From: UBA4285 sp050944355
GTDB lineage: Bacteria > Bacillota > Clostridia > Lachnospirales > Lachnospiraceae
Length of the DNA stretch: 8,605 bases
Direction: 5' to 3'
Assembly: GCA_050944355.1 (NCBI GenBank)
Contig: JBMNQX010000028.1
Location: 1-8,605, forward strand
Shown here: positions 1-7,025 of the stretch, piece by piece
How the letters are laid out: the number at the start of each line of letters is the position of its first letter
How positions within the stretch are numbered: position 1 is the first letter of the stretch
Notes under the pieces: model-generated
Database searches by the model: none
Told to the model about the DNA's origin: nothing
Seen by the model: only the letters and a program-made list of their open reading frames with translations
Program-made: the position numbers and the translations under genes

Positions 1-122
1 ATTCATCGGCGGATACTTTATACTCTTTTTTATCAGCTGCAATTTTTCAAGGAACAGGTCAGCTGGACGGCGGCCATGGTGGCCGAAATTTCGTTATTTT
101 GAACTTGTTCAGCAGACACTAA
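1..122. repeat. Left copy of a 122-bp perfect inverted repeat, probable insertion-element end
   Basis: This stretch is the exact reverse complement of 8482-8603; position i pairs with 8604-i and identity stops at 123 versus 8481. It holds several small palindromes: CAGCTG at 34-39 and 60-65, a CGGCC/GGCCG stem around 71-85, CGAAATTTCG at 84-93 and GAAC-TT-GTTC at 101-110. In frame 1 of the plus strand it is open from the window edge to a TGA at 100-102, with an aromatic-rich tail (for example LYTLFYQLQFFKEQ). That would suit the C-terminus of a transposase followed by about 20 bp to the element tip, whose inward-read terminus would be TTAGTGTCTGCTGAAC. The family is not recognised. The repeat itself is certain; calling it an IS end is inference. 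Confidence 0.9.
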
Positions 123-254
123 TTACTTTCTGTGAATCCACAATATGCACCACGCGGCTCACTGATTCTGCTTATATATTATTCTCGTATCAGCAAAAAG
201 TAAAGTAGGAATCATGTGCATTTATCAAATTCTGACAGCATCCAGGCACCTGTT
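123..254. other. Intergenic region between the left repeat and pilC
   Basis: This is AT-rich, non-coding-looking sequence downstream of the pilC stop. On the minus strand only a 20-codon reading frame can be drawn, with no family resemblance. I see no pilin-like leader followed by a hydrophobic stretch, and no convincing stem plus T-run that would end the pil transcript. The end of the pil operon, or the start of a following gene, may have been removed by the element whose tip lies at 122. Confidence 0.5.
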
Positions 255-1463
255 CTACATATAATTGTAGATAGTGAACATCGGCAGATAGATTGAAATG
301 ACGATAAAGCCCGTGAATACGGCAAGTACGATCAGGATGATCGGGTCGAGCTTTGCGAGCGCCTGTTTTGTCGCATTGTCGGTCTCGTTCGCATAGAAAT
401 CACCGATGACCTGCAGGGTCTGGTCAAGATCGCCGGATTCCTCGCCGATGGCGCACATCTCGAGCAAGTTCTGCGGAAAGCTGTCACAATCCTTCAGGCT
501 GTCGCCGAGGGAATGTCCCTCTTCAAGACGTTCCGGAACCTTGGCTACCTGACACTGCATGATGTAATTGTCCAGCGTATTTCCGGTGATCTCCACAGCG
601 CGGTTGACGGTGATGCCGGCGCGGACCAGCATCGCCATTGTGCTGGCAAAATGCGCTGCGCCGTCCATTCTCCGAATATTACCAAGAATCGGCATATTCA
701 GCTGCGCTTTCCCCTGCACTTCTCTGCCTTTTGGTGTCTGCACATAAAAACGCCACGCAAGAACAGCCGCGGCGACGACAATCGCAACGAGCGCCCACCA
801 CTTCGCAAAGAAATTCGACATCGCGATGAGCATCTTCGTCAGCACCGGAAGATTGCCTCCCAGGTCGGTGAATGCATTGGCCAGGGATGGGATGACGAAC
901 ACCATGACGATGATAAGAACGACAACCGCCACCACAAGGACAAAAGTCGGGTATATCAGTGCCTGTCTTACTTTCTGACGCGTTTTGTTAAGTCTGTCGT
1001 AGTAGTCCGCCATGGACTGGAAGGACTGTTCGATATTACCTGTTTCCTCGCCGGCCCGGACGGTCTCAATGAAGGTGACAGGCAGTTTCGGTCCGTTGCG
1101 CTCGAAGCTGTCGGCAAGGCCGTTGCCTCCCGCAACATCTTCCGCCGTCTCCTGAAAGATCCGTCGAATATTCTTGTTCGCCGTCTGATTTCCGATGAGT
1201 TCCATACACCGCGCAAGCGGTATACCGGAGCGCAGGGTGATGGCGACCTGCGAACAGGCGACGGAAAGGCTCTTGATGTCGATGCGGTCCGTACCGAGCT
1301 CCTGAGACAGAAAACTGCTCTGCTTCTTCTGCTCTTTGATGGAAAGAATGATCGGATACTGCTGGCGGACCTGCACGGCGGCCTGATATTCATCGACAGC
1401 GTTGACGATGCCCTTCGCCACGGAACCGTCTGTCGATTCTGCTCTGTACAAATATGTCTTCAT
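255..1463 (-). CDS. pilC: Type IV pilus inner-membrane platform protein PilC (GspF family)
   Basis: This 402-residue polytopic membrane protein is the platform that couples the PilB and PilT motors to pilin insertion or removal. It has the full family architecture: an N-terminal cytoplasmic region (1-65), a first T2SF domain (about 67-190) with the motif GEETGNIEQSF near 128-138, and a second T2SF domain (about 270-395) with the matching GEESGDLDQTL. Membrane segments lie near 170-192, 220-240 and 374-396. The length is normal for PilC. The ATG at 1463 is 35 bp after the pilT stop. No strong Shine-Dalgarno is visible (only A-rich sequence upstream), so translation may be weaker or partly coupled. 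It is the last pil gene seen; the usual neighbouring pilin genes are absent before the repeat at 122. The GspF homologue of a type II secretion system is the alternative, but the PilT neighbour favours a pilus. Confidence 0.95.
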   Translation of the reverse strand: MKTYLYRAESTDGSVAKGIVNAVDEYQAAVQVRQQYPIILSIKEQKKQSSFLSQELGTDRIDIKSLSVACSQVAITLRSGIPLARCMELIGNQTANKNIRRIFQETAEDVAGGNGLADSFERNGPKLPVTFIETVRAGEETGNIEQSFQSMADYYDRLNKTRQKVRQALIYPTFVLVVAVVVLIIVMVFVIPSLANAFTDLGGNLPVLTKMLIAMSNFFAKWWALVAIVVAAAVLAWRFYVQTPKGREVQGKAQLNMPILGNIRRMDGAAHFASTMAMLVRAGITVNRAVEITGNTLDNYIMQCQVAKVPERLEEGHSLGDSLKDCDSFPQNLLEMCAIGEESGDLDQTLQVIGDFYANETDNATKQALAKLDPIILIVLAVFTGFIVISIYLPMFTIYNYM

Positions 1464-1498
1464 TCTGTTCTAAATCTTTTCTGGCAAGTCTGGTTGTC

Positions 1499-2563
1499 TC
1501 ACCGGTACGCCGGAAGTCTCTTCTTGAGAAATTCCGCGTCATTTGCCGCTTCCATCGCGGTTTCTCTTGTGATTGTACCCTGCTGGACGAGTCGGGCAAG
1601 ACAGTTATCCATCGTGATACTTCCCTCGCTCGCATTGGCCAGCATGATCGAAGCCATCTGCGGTGTTTTGCCCTCGCGGATGAGGTTGCGGATGGCCGGT
1701 GTACTGATCATACACTCGCAGGCAAGCGCCCGGCCCATCCTGTCGGCGCGCGGCAGAAGCTGCTGCGAGAGAATCGCCTTCAGCGTCATCGAAAGCTCCA
1801 TGCGAATTTCGTCCCGGCGGTTAGCCTCAAAGGAACTCACGATACGGTCAACTGAATCGACCGCCGAGTTGGTGTGCAGCGTGGCAAATACCAGATGGCC
1901 GGTCTCCGCTGCCGTTATCGCCGTGAGCATTGTTTCCGGATCGCGCATTTCTCCAATCAGAATGACGTCAGGATCTTCACGCAGAACCGCACGCATCGCC
2001 GAAGCATAGTCTTTTGTATCTGTTCCGATCTCCCGCTGGTTGATGATGCATTTGTCAGGTTTGTACACATACTCGATCGGGTCTTCCATCGTGATGATAT
2101 GCTCAGAGCGGGTGTGATTGATCCGGTCCAGAATCGCGGCCAGCGTTGTCGATTTACCGGAGCCGGTCTCGCCGGTCACCAGAACAATGCCCTTGTGATA
2201 GGTCGGGAACTGCATAACGACCGGCGGAACGCCTAGTTTCCGGATGTCCGGAATGTGATCGCTGAGAATTCTCAGCGCCATGCTGAGATGCCCCTGCTGA
2301 TGAAACAGGTTGATACGGCATCTCTGCCCACCGATTGTCCGGGCAAAGTCGATCTCGCCGATGTGATCCAGTTCTTCCAGGCGGCTGCCTGCAGCCTGTC
2401 CGGCAAGCAGACGGCACTCGTCATCGCCCAGGATCTCCGGCACCAGATCTGTGAGTTCGCCATTTACCCTGCATTTGGGCGGCAGTCCGTAGATCAGGTG
2501 CACATCCGATGCACCTTTCCCTGCCGCGTCGGCAACCAGATTTTCAATGCTGATATCTGACAA
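1499..2563 (-). CDS. pilT: Type IV pilus retraction ATPase PilT
   Basis: This 354-residue hexameric AAA-like ATPase powers pilus depolymerisation (twitching, DNA uptake). Visible motifs in order: Walker A GETGSGKS (131-138), Asp box TMEDPIEY (158-165), Walker B-like ILIGEMRD (201-208), His box TGHLVFATLH (221-230), and the PilT-diagnostic AIRNLIREGK (290-299), which separates retraction ATPases from PilB/GspE. It lacks the long N-terminal domain and zinc cysteines of PilB. The start is TTG at 2563, chosen because GGAGG lies 8 nt upstream and the N-terminus then fits family length. The gap to pilB upstream is 44 bp and to pilC downstream is 35 bp. PilT indicates retractile pili rather than a pseudopilus secretion system. 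Confidence 0.96.
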   Translation of the reverse strand: MSDISIENLVADAAGKGASDVHLIYGLPPKCRVNGELTDLVPEILGDDECRLLAGQAAGSRLEELDHIGEIDFARTIGGQRCRINLFHQQGHLSMALRILSDHIPDIRKLGVPPVVMQFPTYHKGIVLVTGETGSGKSTTLAAILDRINHTRSEHIITMEDPIEYVYKPDKCIINQREIGTDTKDYASAMRAVLREDPDVILIGEMRDPETMLTAITAAETGHLVFATLHTNSAVDSVDRIVSSFEANRRDEIRMELSMTLKAILSQQLLPRADRMGRALACECMISTPAIRNLIREGKTPQMASIMLANASEGSITMDNCLARLVQQGTITRETAMEAANDAEFLKKRLPAYR

Positions 2564-2571
2564 AATTTGTT

Positions 2572-2576
2572 CCTCC
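2572..2576 (-). promoter_or_regulatory. Ribosome binding site fixing the TTG start of pilT
   Basis: A consensus GGAGG on the minus strand ends 8 nt before the TTG codon at 2561-2563. The preceding pilB-pilT gap can fold in two mutually exclusive ways on the mRNA: ACGCT with AGCGT, or GGCT with AGCC. The second ends directly at the GGAGG. Whether either fold modulates pilT translation is speculation. Confidence 0.75.
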
Positions 2577-2607
2577 GGCTAATACGCTGAGCCTTTTTAA
2601 GCGTTTT

Positions 2608-4296
2608 TTAATCTGTCACCATGATCGTCCGGCAGATTTCCTCGACCGTGGTGATTCCCTTCTCCGCAAGTTTATCCGCATGCTCAAGCATCGTCGTGTA
2701 CTGCGCGGTCCGCTGTGCAGCCTCCCGGAACGCCTGCTTGTCGACGTTGTCGGTGATACAGCGGCGCAGCTCGTCATTCATGAGAAGAATTTCAAATACG
2801 CCGATCCGACCGCGGTACCCGCTGTGGAAGCACTGATCGCAGCCAACGCCGTGATAATATTTGCGTCCGGGGTACGCATGAATCCCGGACAGCGTGACCA
2901 GCTTCTCGTCGGGTGTGTATTCCTTCCGGCAGTGCTCACAGACTCTTCGAAGCAGACGCTGTGAGATGATTCCGCGAAGGCCGGCGGAGATCAGATAAGG
3001 CTCAACACCCATATCCTTCAGACGGTCAATAGCAGAAACCGCATCCTCCGTGTGGATGGTCGTCAAAACAAGATGTCCGGTGATCGCCGCGCGCATGGCA
3101 ATCTCTGCCGTCTCGCCGTCACGGATCTCTCCGACACAGATAATATCGGGATCCTGACGCAGAATAGCGCGCAGACCGCTGGCAAATGTCAGCCCGACCT
3201 TCTCGTTGATCTGCACCTGCGTAGCGCCCGGAATATAATACTCGACCGGGTCTTCAAGTGTGACGACATTGACATTTTCACTGATCAGCTCCTGGAGAAG
3301 CGTAAACATGGTCGAAGATTTACCGGAACCGGTAGGACCGACGATCATGATGACGCCGCTCGTGTTGGCAAGAAGCCGGTTGAGCTTTGTGTTGTCTTCG
3401 TCAAAAACAATACCGATGCCGCTTCTCGTCAGCATCTGCTGATTGCGCCCCAGAATCCGGACTACAATTTTTTCGCCGTAAATGGTCGGCAGCGTATTCA
3501 CACGCATGTTGACCGACGCGCCGTTTTTGTCTTTATAATCGATTCGTCCGTCCTGCGGAATTCGCTTTTCAACGATATTCATGCGTGACATGACCTTGAT
3601 TCTCGAGATGACCGGGTCGATCAGATCCGGCGGAATTTCCAGCATCTTGTGCAGGCGGCCGTCGATACGCATACGGATGATCATGCGGCTGCCCATAGGT
3701 TCGATATGAATATCCGAACTGTTCTCGTCCAGGGCGCGGTCGAAAATGGAATTAACCAGCCGGATGGTCGGTCCTTCGCTGTCTGGATTTTCTTCCTCTC
3801 CCGCCGTCTCAACTTCATCGGGTGTAAACCCAGCCTCGGCACGCATCTGGGCCATGGCTTCCGTCGCGGACACATTCTCATACAGCACGTTGATCGCATG
3901 CTCAACCGCCTCTTTTTTGGCGATCATCGGGACAATATTGCACTTAGATGTGATTCTGGCCTGCTCAAGCGCCATGAAGTTCAGCGGGTCAGCCATTGCA
4001 AGGAAAAGGTTGCCGCCGGACTCGCGGACGGGGACGATGTCATTTTCCTTGGCCAGCTGTTTCGGAATATACCTCGACAATGAAGGATTGATTACTGTCT
4101 TCGTCAGATCGATATAGTCGATACCCAGCTGCTGCTGGAGCGAATTGATGACGTCCTGCTGTGTGATGTATCCCTGATTGATCAAGGTTTCGCCGATTCG
4201 CTCTCCCGGCTTTTTGTTCCTCAGTGCTTCCTCCAGCTGCTGCTGGGTTATCGCACCGGATGCAATCAGAATATCTCCCAGACGTTTTTGTCTCAT
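2608..4296 (-). CDS. pilB: Type IV pilus extension ATPase PilB with N-terminal MshEN domain
   Basis: This 562-residue ATPase drives pilus polymerisation. The N-terminus has two successive MshEN-like motifs, RLGDILIASGAIT...LEEAL (5-25) and RIGETLINQGYIT...VINSL (33-53), the arrangement known to bind cyclic di-GMP in MshE and some clostridial PilB proteins. After an acidic linker (about 155-176) comes the ATPase core: Walker A GPTGSGKS (320-327), Asp box TLEDPVEY (346-353), Walker B-like IICVGEIRD (385-393), and His box TGHLVLTTIH (about 406-415). The tetracysteine zinc site typical of PilB/GspE is complete: CEHC (453-456) and CDQC (486-489). The ATG at 4296 has GGAG 6 nt upstream. It sits between pilO (60-bp gap) and pilT (44-bp gap). 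GspE is the only realistic alternative; PilT, PilM, PilN and PilO next to it argue for PilB. Confidence 0.96.
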   Translation of the reverse strand: MRQKRLGDILIASGAITQQQLEEALRNKKPGERIGETLINQGYITQQDVINSLQQQLGIDYIDLTKTVINPSLSRYIPKQLAKENDIVPVRESGGNLFLAMADPLNFMALEQARITSKCNIVPMIAKKEAVEHAINVLYENVSATEAMAQMRAEAGFTPDEVETAGEEENPDSEGPTIRLVNSIFDRALDENSSDIHIEPMGSRMIIRMRIDGRLHKMLEIPPDLIDPVISRIKVMSRMNIVEKRIPQDGRIDYKDKNGASVNMRVNTLPTIYGEKIVVRILGRNQQMLTRSGIGIVFDEDNTKLNRLLANTSGVIMIVGPTGSGKSSTMFTLLQELISENVNVVTLEDPVEYYIPGATQVQINEKVGLTFASGLRAILRQDPDIICVGEIRDGETAEIAMRAAITGHLVLTTIHTEDAVSAIDRLKDMGVEPYLISAGLRGIISQRLLRRVCEHCRKEYTPDEKLVTLSGIHAYPGRKYYHGVGCDQCFHSGYRGRIGVFEILLMNDELRRCITDNVDKQAFREAAQRTAQYTTMLEHADKLAEKGITTVEEICRTIMVTD

Positions 4297-4330
4297 TGCT
4301 TTCTCCGATCATCTGCCATGTCTGCGGTCG

Positions 4331-4346
4331 GTCCGGTCATCCGGAC
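4331..4346 (-). promoter_or_regulatory. GC-rich intercistronic stem-loop between pilO and pilB
   Basis: GTCCGG pairs perfectly with CCGGAC across a 4-nt loop (4337-4340) within the 60-bp gap. No U-run follows on the minus-strand transcript, so it is not an intrinsic terminator for the operon. An mRNA processing or stability element that sets the PilB:PilO ratio is possible but unproven. Confidence 0.35.
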
Positions 4347-4356
4347 AGCCGTGTTT

Positions 4357-5046
4357 TTAATCGGCTCCCATGCTCTCGTACCGCTGGCGCTCTTCCGAGA
4401 GAATGTCCGTCAGCGGACGGTCTCCGTTTGTTGTGGTACTGCTGTTTTTTACCTGAATGCCGTCGGTCGTTGTGGCATCATAGAGTGTCTCAAAGAACGT
4501 GACGCTCAGGGTGGCACTTACTCTGTCGGCGTTCAAGTTGGGATTCGCGTTGGTGTAAGACTGACTGCCCCCCTGCGTGCCGGCCGAGGTGACAGCAATA
4601 TCGGTGATCAGACAACGGTACTGACAGTTATGAAGGTTCTCGATGATCGTTTTCGCCGTCTGATAGTCTGCCGCCGTGAAACTTGCATTGATGACGCGGC
4701 GCACCGTCGTGCCGGACGCCGTAGCCTGCGAAAATGTGAAATTAAAGGATTCTGCGTCGGAAAAGATATCGTTGAGAGCGTTAATCTCATTTTTCAGGTT
4801 GTCGTAGGTCGCGACTTCCCCGCTCTCGTTTCCTTTGTTCTTGTCAATCTCCGCCTGCATGTCCTCGATTTTCCGTGCCTTCTGTTCCTCCTGCTGGATC
4901 TGGAGCATCAGATTTGTAGTATCATACTGTCCTTCAGCATCCTGAACGTACCGAAAAATGAACTGATAGTAGATCAGTCCCAGGAGAACTACAGTCAGAG
5001 CGAGAATGAGCGCGATTTCTGATTTTCGAAGTTTACGGCTCATCAT
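4357..5046 (-). CDS. pilO: Type IV pilus alignment protein PilO-like
   Basis: This 229-residue single-pass membrane protein has a short basic cytoplasmic N-terminus (RKLRK), one transmembrane helix at about 10-32, a predicted coiled coil at about 45-95, and an extracytoplasmic ferredoxin-like region, which is the PilO plan. In the family it pairs with PilN and links the PilM ring to the rest of the machine. Sequence identity in this family is low, so the call rests on topology, length and position between pilN and pilB. The ATG overlaps the pilN stop as ATGA (5043-5046), indicating translational coupling, and AAGGGAG lies 6 nt upstream; a second ATG follows immediately and could also start. 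Cys141 and Cys145 are unusual for an external domain and could form a disulfide. The C-terminal ~40 residues look like a polar extension. Confidence 0.82.
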   Translation of the reverse strand: MMSRKLRKSEIALILALTVVLLGLIYYQFIFRYVQDAEGQYDTTNLMLQIQQEEQKARKIEDMQAEIDKNKGNESGEVATYDNLKNEINALNDIFSDAESFNFTFSQATASGTTVRRVINASFTAADYQTAKTIIENLHNCQYRCLITDIAVTSAGTQGGSQSYTNANPNLNADRVSATLSVTFFETLYDATTTDGIQVKNSSTTTNGDRPLTDILSEERQRYESMGAD

Positions 5047-5684
5047 TGTGCGCTCCCTTCAGCGGCTGATTTAAAATAAATCTCCATGGTCGACACTACC
5101 GCGCCGTTGTCGGAACTGCCCGCCGCCTGTGCATTTCCGCCGGATATCTGGCCTGTATATGTCTGGGCTGACGTATTGACTGTAACATAGGAGACAATGT
5201 CATAACTCTCGAGCTCCGCCGCAAGTGCCGAGACGCTTGCAAGCTTTTCGGTGTTGATCACCAGCGTCGCCTGATTGTCTTTTATAGTGATACTCTCCAG
5301 CGCATCCTTGTCAAGAATCTGCTCCTCTGCGATCTTCAGAATATCGAGGCGGTCCTGCAGCGCGCTCTCATCGCTGCTCAGATACCCGTTTCCATAATGG
5401 CTGTACTCCTGAAGGACCTTGTCATATTCGGAATTCTTCGAATGCAGTACTTCATACTGCTGTTTGGAATTGTTGTACTGCTGTTCGAGCCTGTTTACCT
5501 TCTGAATCTGCCCGATCACCGCAAACTGCACGAAGAAAAAGAGGCCGATCAGGTACACGCCGAATAAAATCAGCGAGATGATATTCTGCCTTTTATTGCT
5601 CTTGACAATATAGAGATTAATTGATTTTTTCGTCGGAAGGGCGTTTTTTCTTCCAAACGAAATATCCGTATTCAGTGATATCAA
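5043..5684 (-). CDS. pilN: Type IV pilus alignment protein PilN-like
   Basis: This 213-residue bitopic membrane protein has a cytoplasmic N-terminal tail (1-34), a transmembrane helix at about 35-56, a coiled-coil stretch at about 60-95, and a small external domain ending in a Gly/Ser/Asn/Ala-rich segment (about 171-183). Family PilN proteins bind PilM through an N-terminal INLLP-like motif. Here the nearest match is INLY at 22-25, preceded by a roughly 20-residue extension, so the PilM contact may be variant. The start is TTG at 5684, supported by AAGGA 6 nt upstream and a 27-bp gap from pilM. The stop overlaps the pilO start. Assignment rests on topology and order rather than on strong motifs. 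Confidence 0.82.
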   Translation of the reverse strand: MISLNTDISFGRKNALPTKKSINLYIVKSNKRQNIISLILFGVYLIGLFFFVQFAVIGQIQKVNRLEQQYNNSKQQYEVLHSKNSEYDKVLQEYSHYGNGYLSSDESALQDRLDILKIAEEQILDKDALESITIKDNQATLVINTEKLASVSALAAELESYDIVSYVTVNTSAQTYTGQISGGNAQAAGSSDNGAVVSTMEIYFKSAAEGSAQ

Positions 5685-5690
5685 GATTCG

Positions 5691-5695
5691 TCCTT
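5691..5695 (-). promoter_or_regulatory. Ribosome binding site fixing the TTG start of pilN
   Basis: AAGGA on the minus strand lies 6 nt before the TTG at 5682-5684, in the short gap after pilM. No in-frame ATG near this point would give a complete cytoplasmic tail, so TTG is the best-supported start. Confidence 0.7.
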
Positions 5696-5711
5696 CTTTC
5701 CGCTTTTATCG

Positions 5712-6947
5712 TCACTCCACCACACAGCCGTAGACCTGCGGGCCATCATTGATTCCCTTCACAGAAGCGCTTTGCGGCAGCAGTCTTGCAGCCGGTTCGC
5801 ATTTCATGTTCGTCGCTTCCTCAAGACGCTGCAGATAGCATTTCGGCGGAAGCCCGGATCCCATGTAGTAAATCCGGTCGATTGTGTTGTTCAGATTGTT
5901 GTATCCATAGAAGTTGATGGAACGCATAACCTGCGCCACAAAGCTGCCAATCTCGTCATCCACTTCCTGGTCGCTTAAAATATCCGGGTCGGCAGCAGAA
6001 AGCCGCGTCCACGCCGCATGCTTGTCCATGCCTCTGTTCTTCGCGATGATCTCCGCAATCTGGTTTGCCCCCACATCAATATTGCGGGTGATCTCAAATG
6101 TGTAATTCGAATAAAAATACAGCCTTGTCCCGCCGTGGCCGACGTCAAGAATGACAAAGTCCCGGGCCGCCGGCGCCTCAGAATCGTTTCTGCTGCCTGC
6201 CGCCTGATTTTGTCTCTTCTGCCTTGCCAGCTTTTCAGCCGCTTTCTGTTCTTTCGCGGCTTTCGCTGCAGCGAGTTTCGCCTCGCGCTGCGCCTCTCTC
6301 TTCGCCTTTCTGACCTCGCGCGGTGTCATAGCGATGACCTCGTCCGAATCATCCGGTGTCTCCTGCGCGGCGGCATCTGCCATGTCGGCGCTGTCTGCCT
6401 GAGCATCTGAAGTATCTTCCGCCTGATCACCGAATGTTTCCTCTGGTTCAGGCAGAATCGCCTCAAGCGCGATGACGTCCGGGACGATCTTTTCGATCTG
6501 CAGCCCGGCGAGTTTGGCCATCGTGCGGAAATTTTCAACGGTCTTTTTCCCGATCGCGCAGGCCATAATGGTCATGTCTTTCTCCCCCATGGAGACGAGG
6601 GAGTAATCGAAGAGATAATCTTTGATGTCACTGTTCAGGAAATCGTGCAGCTCATAAGGCATATTGATCATGAGCTGAGCCTCTGTCATTTTCGGCATCG
6701 TAACCCGCCGGACCACGATATTGTTGGTGGTGGAGATCGAAAGAGCCGCCCGCCTGCAGTGAATCCGGTTCTCTTTCAGCGCTGTCCGAATGACGTCGGC
6801 AAGCGCGTTGAATGAAATCACGCGCCCGTCCTTTACGGCATTGTATGGCAGCGGAACTTCTACATATTGAATTATCTGACTGTCTCTGACATCGGCAATT
6901 CGAACCGTACTGGTCCCAATGTCAATTCCCAACATATTTCTGGCCAT
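5712..6947 (-). CDS. pilM: Type IV pilus actin-like ATPase PilM with an unusual charged insertion
   Basis: This 411-residue cytoplasmic protein of the FtsA/actin fold forms a ring and recruits PilN and PilB. It shows the nucleotide-binding motifs of the superfamily: phosphate-1 GIDIGTSTVRI (7-17), phosphate-2 DVGHGGTRLYF (268-278), and an adenosine-type motif YYMGSGLPP near the C-terminus. PilM proteins are usually about 350 residues. The excess here is a low-complexity block at about 167-262, first acidic (Glu/Asp/Ala, 167-204) and then basic and Ala-rich (about 208-245, likely a long helix), between the two halves of the actin fold. The ATG at 6947 has an AGGG-type ribosome site; Met5 is an alternative start. 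It heads the pilM-N-O-B-T-C operon and lies about 37 nt downstream of the likely transcription start. Confidence 0.93.
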   Translation of the reverse strand: MARNMLGIDIGTSTVRIADVRDSQIIQYVEVPLPYNAVKDGRVISFNALADVIRTALKENRIHCRRAALSISTTNNIVVRRVTMPKMTEAQLMINMPYELHDFLNSDIKDYLFDYSLVSMGEKDMTIMACAIGKKTVENFRTMAKLAGLQIEKIVPDVIALEAILPEPEETFGDQAEDTSDAQADSADMADAAAQETPDDSDEVIAMTPREVRKAKREAQREAKLAAAKAAKEQKAAEKLARQKRQNQAAGSRNDSEAPAARDFVILDVGHGGTRLYFYSNYTFEITRNIDVGANQIAEIIAKNRGMDKHAAWTRLSAADPDILSDQEVDDEIGSFVAQVMRSINFYGYNNLNNTIDRIYYMGSGLPPKCYLQRLEEATNMKCEPAARLLPQSASVKGINDGPQVYGCVVE

Positions 6948-6990
6948 GAATCACACCCTGCCTGTGCAACCGATTTTCATCAATGTAATC

Positions 6991-7019
6991 ATTATAGCAG
7001 TTCAAACAATTCCCGTGAA
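6991..7019 (-). promoter_or_regulatory. Probable sigma-A promoter of the pilM operon
   Basis: Reading the minus strand, a -35 box TTCACG (7014-7019) is separated by 17 nt from a perfect -10 box TATAAT (6991-6996), which is preceded by TG one base upstream (extended -10, TGCTATAAT). The -35 lies 6 nt after the pilD stop. Initiation would be near 6984, giving a leader of roughly 37 nt, too short for a riboswitch. This promoter would make pilM-pilC independent of pilD, although readthrough from pilD is not excluded. Confidence 0.72.
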
Positions 7020-7025
7020 GTTTAA

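Noticed and set aside
123..254. Pilin gene or intrinsic terminator downstream of pilC
   Set aside because: No prepilin leader, no hydrophobic helix, and no stem followed by a T-run on the minus strand.
513..2009. Long plus-strand open frame (498 codons) opposite pilC and pilT
   Set aside because: It is antisense to two clearly conserved genes, is Arg/His/Ser-rich with no family resemblance, and crosses their boundary. It is a codon-bias shadow.
3052..3588. Plus-strand open frame (178 codons) opposite pilB
   Set aside because: Mirrors the conserved ATPase core on the other strand; composition is atypical of a protein.
4288..5022. Plus-strand open frame (244 codons) opposite pilO
   Set aside because: Antisense to pilO, no recognisable domain, no ribosome binding site of note; shadow.
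6948..7025. Cyclic di-GMP riboswitch ahead of pilM
   Set aside because: The predicted leader is only about 37 nt and lacks any GEMM-like core, so there is no room for the aptamer.
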